Of a DNA stretch of 64,000 nucleotides, positions 62,801-64,000 are shown piece after piece (position 1 is the stretch's first letter; every line of letters begins with the position of its first letter). The notes below the pieces were generated by a model, which was not told the DNA's origin, did no database searches, and saw only the letters and a program-made list of their open reading frames with translations. The DNA comes from Paenibacillus beijingensis (lineage in GTDB: Bacteria; Bacillota; Bacilli; Paenibacillales; Paenibacillaceae): assembly GCF_000961095.1 (NCBI RefSeq), contig NZ_CP011058.1, positions 4,305,501 through 4,369,500 on the forward strand, given 5' to 3'. Both the position numbers and the translations under genes were made by a program.

Positions 62801-62952
62801 ATACGGACGAAGAGCTCCAAGTGGCGTTGCAAGCATTTGGCGACTTGCTGCAGGGAAGCGTGCTGCTGAGCAGCGTGTCGTTCGGCGCGGATCCCGGGAT
62901 GGAACGCGTACAGCTGGGCGGCAAAGAAATTGGGATTTTGATCCGCGCATAG
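59839..62952 (+). CDS. ileS: Isoleucyl-tRNA synthetase, type 2 (eukaryote-like)
   Basis: Charges tRNA-Ile. The 1037-residue protein has the HIGH motif at 58-61 in the type 2 context YEGPPTANGVPHIGHVLGR, then RYKTMQGYRVLRKAGWDTHG, a CP1 editing domain, KMSKS at 597-601, and a C-terminal anticodon-binding part without the bacterial-type zinc finger cluster. These are features of the eukaryotic-like clade, which is naturally mupirocin-insensitive. The HIGH sequence itself is canonical. ATG at 59839 has GGAG 9 bases upstream; ATG at 59851 is possible. Confidence 0.95.
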   Translation: MDLKMQRVDVKERARVRDLRVLDKWKREETFRNSIVNREGKPNFVFYEGPPTANGVPHIGHVLGRVIKDFIGRYKTMQGYRVLRKAGWDTHGLPVELGVEKQLGISGKHEIENYGVEAFIAKCKESVFEYERQWRDFTEAIAYWTDLDNPYITMKNSYIESVWNILSTIHGNGLLYRGHRVSPYCPSCQTTLSSHEVAQGYEDVKDLSATVKFRLKDGGASILAWTTTPWTLPANTALAVNPDMTYVKVSSDGEHYIVAENLLESVFKDSKPEVLEKMKGSELAGLSYEPPFNYVPVENGHVVIAADFVSDTSGTGIVHIAPAHGDDDYKAARKNGIGMLSVVNSSGRYIDAVTDLAGRFVKDGDVDVQIVKMLSERGLLFSKERYEHSYPFCWRCKTPLLYYATESWFIETTAVKDQLIANNKGVDWYPGHIREGRFGKFLEDLVDWNISRNRYWGTPLNVWVCESCDGQYAPHGLNDLRERAAHDVSLELELHKPYVDEVQLHCPHCEGGVMNRTPEVIDVWFDSGSMPFAQQHYPFENEQEFAEQYPADIICEGIDQTRGWFYSLLAVSTLYNGKAPYKAVISTGHVLDENGQKMSKSKGNVIDPWEIIEEYGTDAFRWSLLADSAPWNSKRFSRGIVAEAKSKVVDTIVNTHAFYTLYASIDGYDPAVHGGKPSEAKLDRWIVSRLNSLVRQVTKGLEGYDFLNPAKAIEGFIDELSNWYIRRSRDRFWGSGLTEDKVWAYETLRHVLITLSRVIAPYAPLIAEDVYVNLGGGQSVHLDTYPSAEEAAIDPELERDMETARQIVELARNVRNETGIKTRQPLPELIVSLDREFDLGGYEEIIKDEINVKNIVIETSDSGFVDFTFKLNLKVAGKKYGKNVGPIQGYLKSLSPDQTRAAVQAGGLDFQPAEGESLHIALDELLVEKQAKAGFASASGNGLTVALNTEITPVLEQEGWVREVIRAVQDTRKKLDLPIEKRVDLVLDTDEELQVALQAFGDLLQGSVLLSSVSFGADPGMERVQLGGKEIGILIRA

Positions 62953-62976
62953 GTTATACTAATCGGAAACAAAGCG

Positions 62977-63058
62977 AAAGAACGAGAGCCGGGTTATCTT
63001 TCGCCGCGGACGCCTGGACGGGCGCGCAGCGGCGAAGGACCGGCCTCGTTCTTTTGCC
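62977..63058 (+). terminator. Long terminator after ileS
   Basis: AAAGAACGAG (62977-62986) pairs with CTCGTTCTTT (63045-63054); an inner stem TCGCCGC/GCGGCGA (63001-63007 and 63029-63035) stacks on AGCCGG/CCGGCC, followed by TTTTG. Confidence 0.8.
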
Positions 63059-63151
63059 TGAGGCAAAGTTCGGCAGAACGGATCCGGATCGTTATTGCCG
63101 GACGGCCAAACTTAAGATGAGCTTGCTCGGCATAACCCAAGGTACGAGGTA

Positions 63152-63377
63152 GGTGTTGCCTCCGGCAATACCTAAGCCTGTGCTTACGAAGTGGTTATGC
63201 CGGAGGCATAACCTAAGCATATGCTTACGAAGTGGTTATGCCGGAGGCATAACCTAAGCATATGCTTACGAAGTGGTTTGGCCCTTGGCCAAACCTGAGC
63301 TTATGCTTACGAAGTGGTTTGGCCCTTGGCCAAACCTGAGCTTATGCTTACGAAGTGGTTTGGCCCTTGGCCAAACC
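63152..63377 (+). repeat. Tandem array of six 21-nt hairpins, 41-bp period, before DUF5665 gene
   Basis: Hairpins start at 63152, 63193, 63234, 63275, 63316 and 63357, exactly 41 bp apart. Three arm types occur: GGTGTTGCC/GGCAATACC (one, with a G-T pair), GGTTATGCC/GGCATAACC (two), GGTTTGGCC/GGCCAAACC (three). All spacers end ATGCTTACGAAGT or GTGCTTACGAAGT and begin TAAG or TGAG. The last hairpin is followed by TTAAGGAG, the ribosome binding site of the next gene. Sequence just before (63100-63150) looks like decayed units. Confidence 0.95.
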
Positions 63378-63395
63378 TTAAGGAGAGTGCAAATA

Positions 63396-63728
63396 ATGGC
63401 AAACTCTGAAAAAGACGTTCGCGAAGGCGGCGATGGCTCTTCCGCCACGCTGCTGAATAAGCGGCTGGAGAAAATTGCGGCGGACCTGGAAAGGTCGCAA
63501 ATGGCCGATTATGTTGCGCTGCTGAACCGGCCGGTATCGCTTATTTGGCGCAATCTGCTGGCCGGGACGGCGCGCGGCGTCGGAATCGCGATCGGCTTTA
63601 CCTTTTTCACTGCGACGATTCTGTATGCGCTGCAGGCGCTTGGCAAGCTGAACCTGCCGATCGTCGGCGATTATATTGCCGATCTTGTGCGGATCGTCCA
63701 AGTGCAGCTGGAAGGCAAAACATACTAA
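63396..63728 (+). CDS. DUF5665 family membrane protein
   Basis: Function unknown. The 110-residue protein has a charged N-terminal half (LLNKRLEKIAADLERSQMAD), the motif PVSLIWRNLLAGTARGVGIAIGFTFF, and one or two membrane helices. Pattern and length fit DUF5665, usually found in spore-formers. The ATG at 63396 is 10 bases after AAGGAG, in the same context as the murD start (TTAAGGAG after the last hairpin). It ends 5 bp from the stop of the convergent gene, with no terminator between. Confidence 0.8.
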   Translation: MANSEKDVREGGDGSSATLLNKRLEKIAADLERSQMADYVALLNRPVSLIWRNLLAGTARGVGIAIGFTFFTATILYALQALGKLNLPIVGDYIADLVRIVQVQLEGKTY

Positions 63729-63733
63729 GCGCT

Positions 63734-64000
63734 CTATTCGTCGTACCGCAATTCGTCGCGGGAATCGTCCGCAAGATCGTCAAGCGTTGCGCCTTCCCCC
63801 TCATGCATATAAGCCGAATATTCGCGGTTGCGCACGACGCTTACATGCCGGCCGGTAATATCGGTTGCCAGAAAGCTTTCGAGCGGTTCGACATACCCGT
63901 CGTTCTCATCGTCTTCGGTGCCGAGCCGGTCATAATTGTCACCCGGCCGTTCTGCCATCGCCGGCGAATCGGAGTTGCCCCAGCTCTCCACGATTTGCCA
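63734..64000 (-). CDS. YteA/YlyA-type TraR/DksA family protein, C-terminal part
   Basis: The gene enters from the right on the minus strand; 88 codons are visible, ending at TAG (63734-63736). The C-terminal segments WGNSDSPAMAE, ESFLATDITGRHVSVV and the acidic tail match the end of Bacillus YteA/YlyA, TraR/DksA-like proteins with a zinc finger that would lie beyond the window. YlyA in Bacillus follows ileS and affects forespore gene expression; here it is inverted. Completeness is unknown. Confidence 0.8.
   Translation of the reverse strand, partial: WQIVESWGNSDSPAMAERPGDNYDRLGTEDDENDGYVEPLESFLATDITGRHVSVVRNREYSAYMHEGEGATLDDLADDSRDELRYDE

Noticed and set aside
63152..63377. CRISPR array
   Set aside because: The variable parts are palindromes in runs of identical copies, not unique spacers; no cas genes.

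Overview
The window is a stretch of a Firmicutes chromosome of the Paenibacillaceae type (Paenibacillus or a close relative). The evidence is a Bacillus-like gene order (dnaG-sigA, typA-ylaH, the dcw cell-wall cluster with spoVD and spoVE, spoIIGA-sigE-sigG, ylmC-H, divIVA-ileS), many TTG/GTG starts with strong Shine-Dalgarno sites, moderately high GC, and endospore genes. I see no phage, insertion sequence, CRISPR array or tRNA.

Layout: (1) 1-6248, the YqxD tail, DNA primase, the housekeeping sigma factor, a membrane protein, TrmK and a Nif3-like protein. (2) 6375-6950, RNase P RNA, of structural class A, with a near-perfect promoter and a terminator. (3) 7055-16320, mixed housekeeping genes: a secreted subtilase, DUF3907 and DUF1540 proteins, a lytic transglycosylase, a cysteine desulfurase/ThiI pair, and two divergent TerC proteins. 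(4) 16364-25301, typA-ylaH, an LCP ligase, a YlaJ lipoprotein, PhoH, a secreted coiled-coil protein, DUF2626 and RsfA. (5) 25460-51247, panE, DUF3397, bshC and adenosylhomocysteinase, then a full division and cell-wall cluster: mraZ-rsmH-ftsL-pbp2B-spoVD-murE-murF-mraY-murD-spoVE-murG-murB-murA-divIB-ftsA-ftsZ. (6) 52102-55119, the sporulation block spoIIGA-sigE-sigG. (7) 55361-62952, ylmC-pgeF-ylmE-sepF-ylmG-ylmH-divIVA, then a T-box leader and a eukaryote-like (type 2) ileS. (8) 63396-64000, a DUF5665 gene and the end of a convergent YteA/YlyA-type gene.

Together the genes make lipid II and meso-diaminopimelate peptidoglycan, assemble the divisome, and commit the mother cell and forespore to sporulation.

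The most unusual content is non-coding. Two tandem arrays with a 41-bp period lie directly against the ribosome binding sites of murD (seven hairpins) and of the DUF5665 gene (six hairpins). Each unit is a 21-nt perfect or near-perfect palindrome plus a conserved 20-nt spacer. The palindrome arms differ between and within arrays but stay complementary. A lone hairpin of the same design precedes spoVD. A second family of large intergenic palindromes, with conserved internal-loop sequence, occurs three times, and one copy is nested in the apex of another (18300-18650 and 51796-51962). Other notable points are the class A RNase P RNA, 10-bp-phased MraZ operator repeats, a terminator whose 3' arm is the ribosome binding site of the next gene, and a candidate spoIIG promoter with 21-bp spacing and Spo0A-like boxes.
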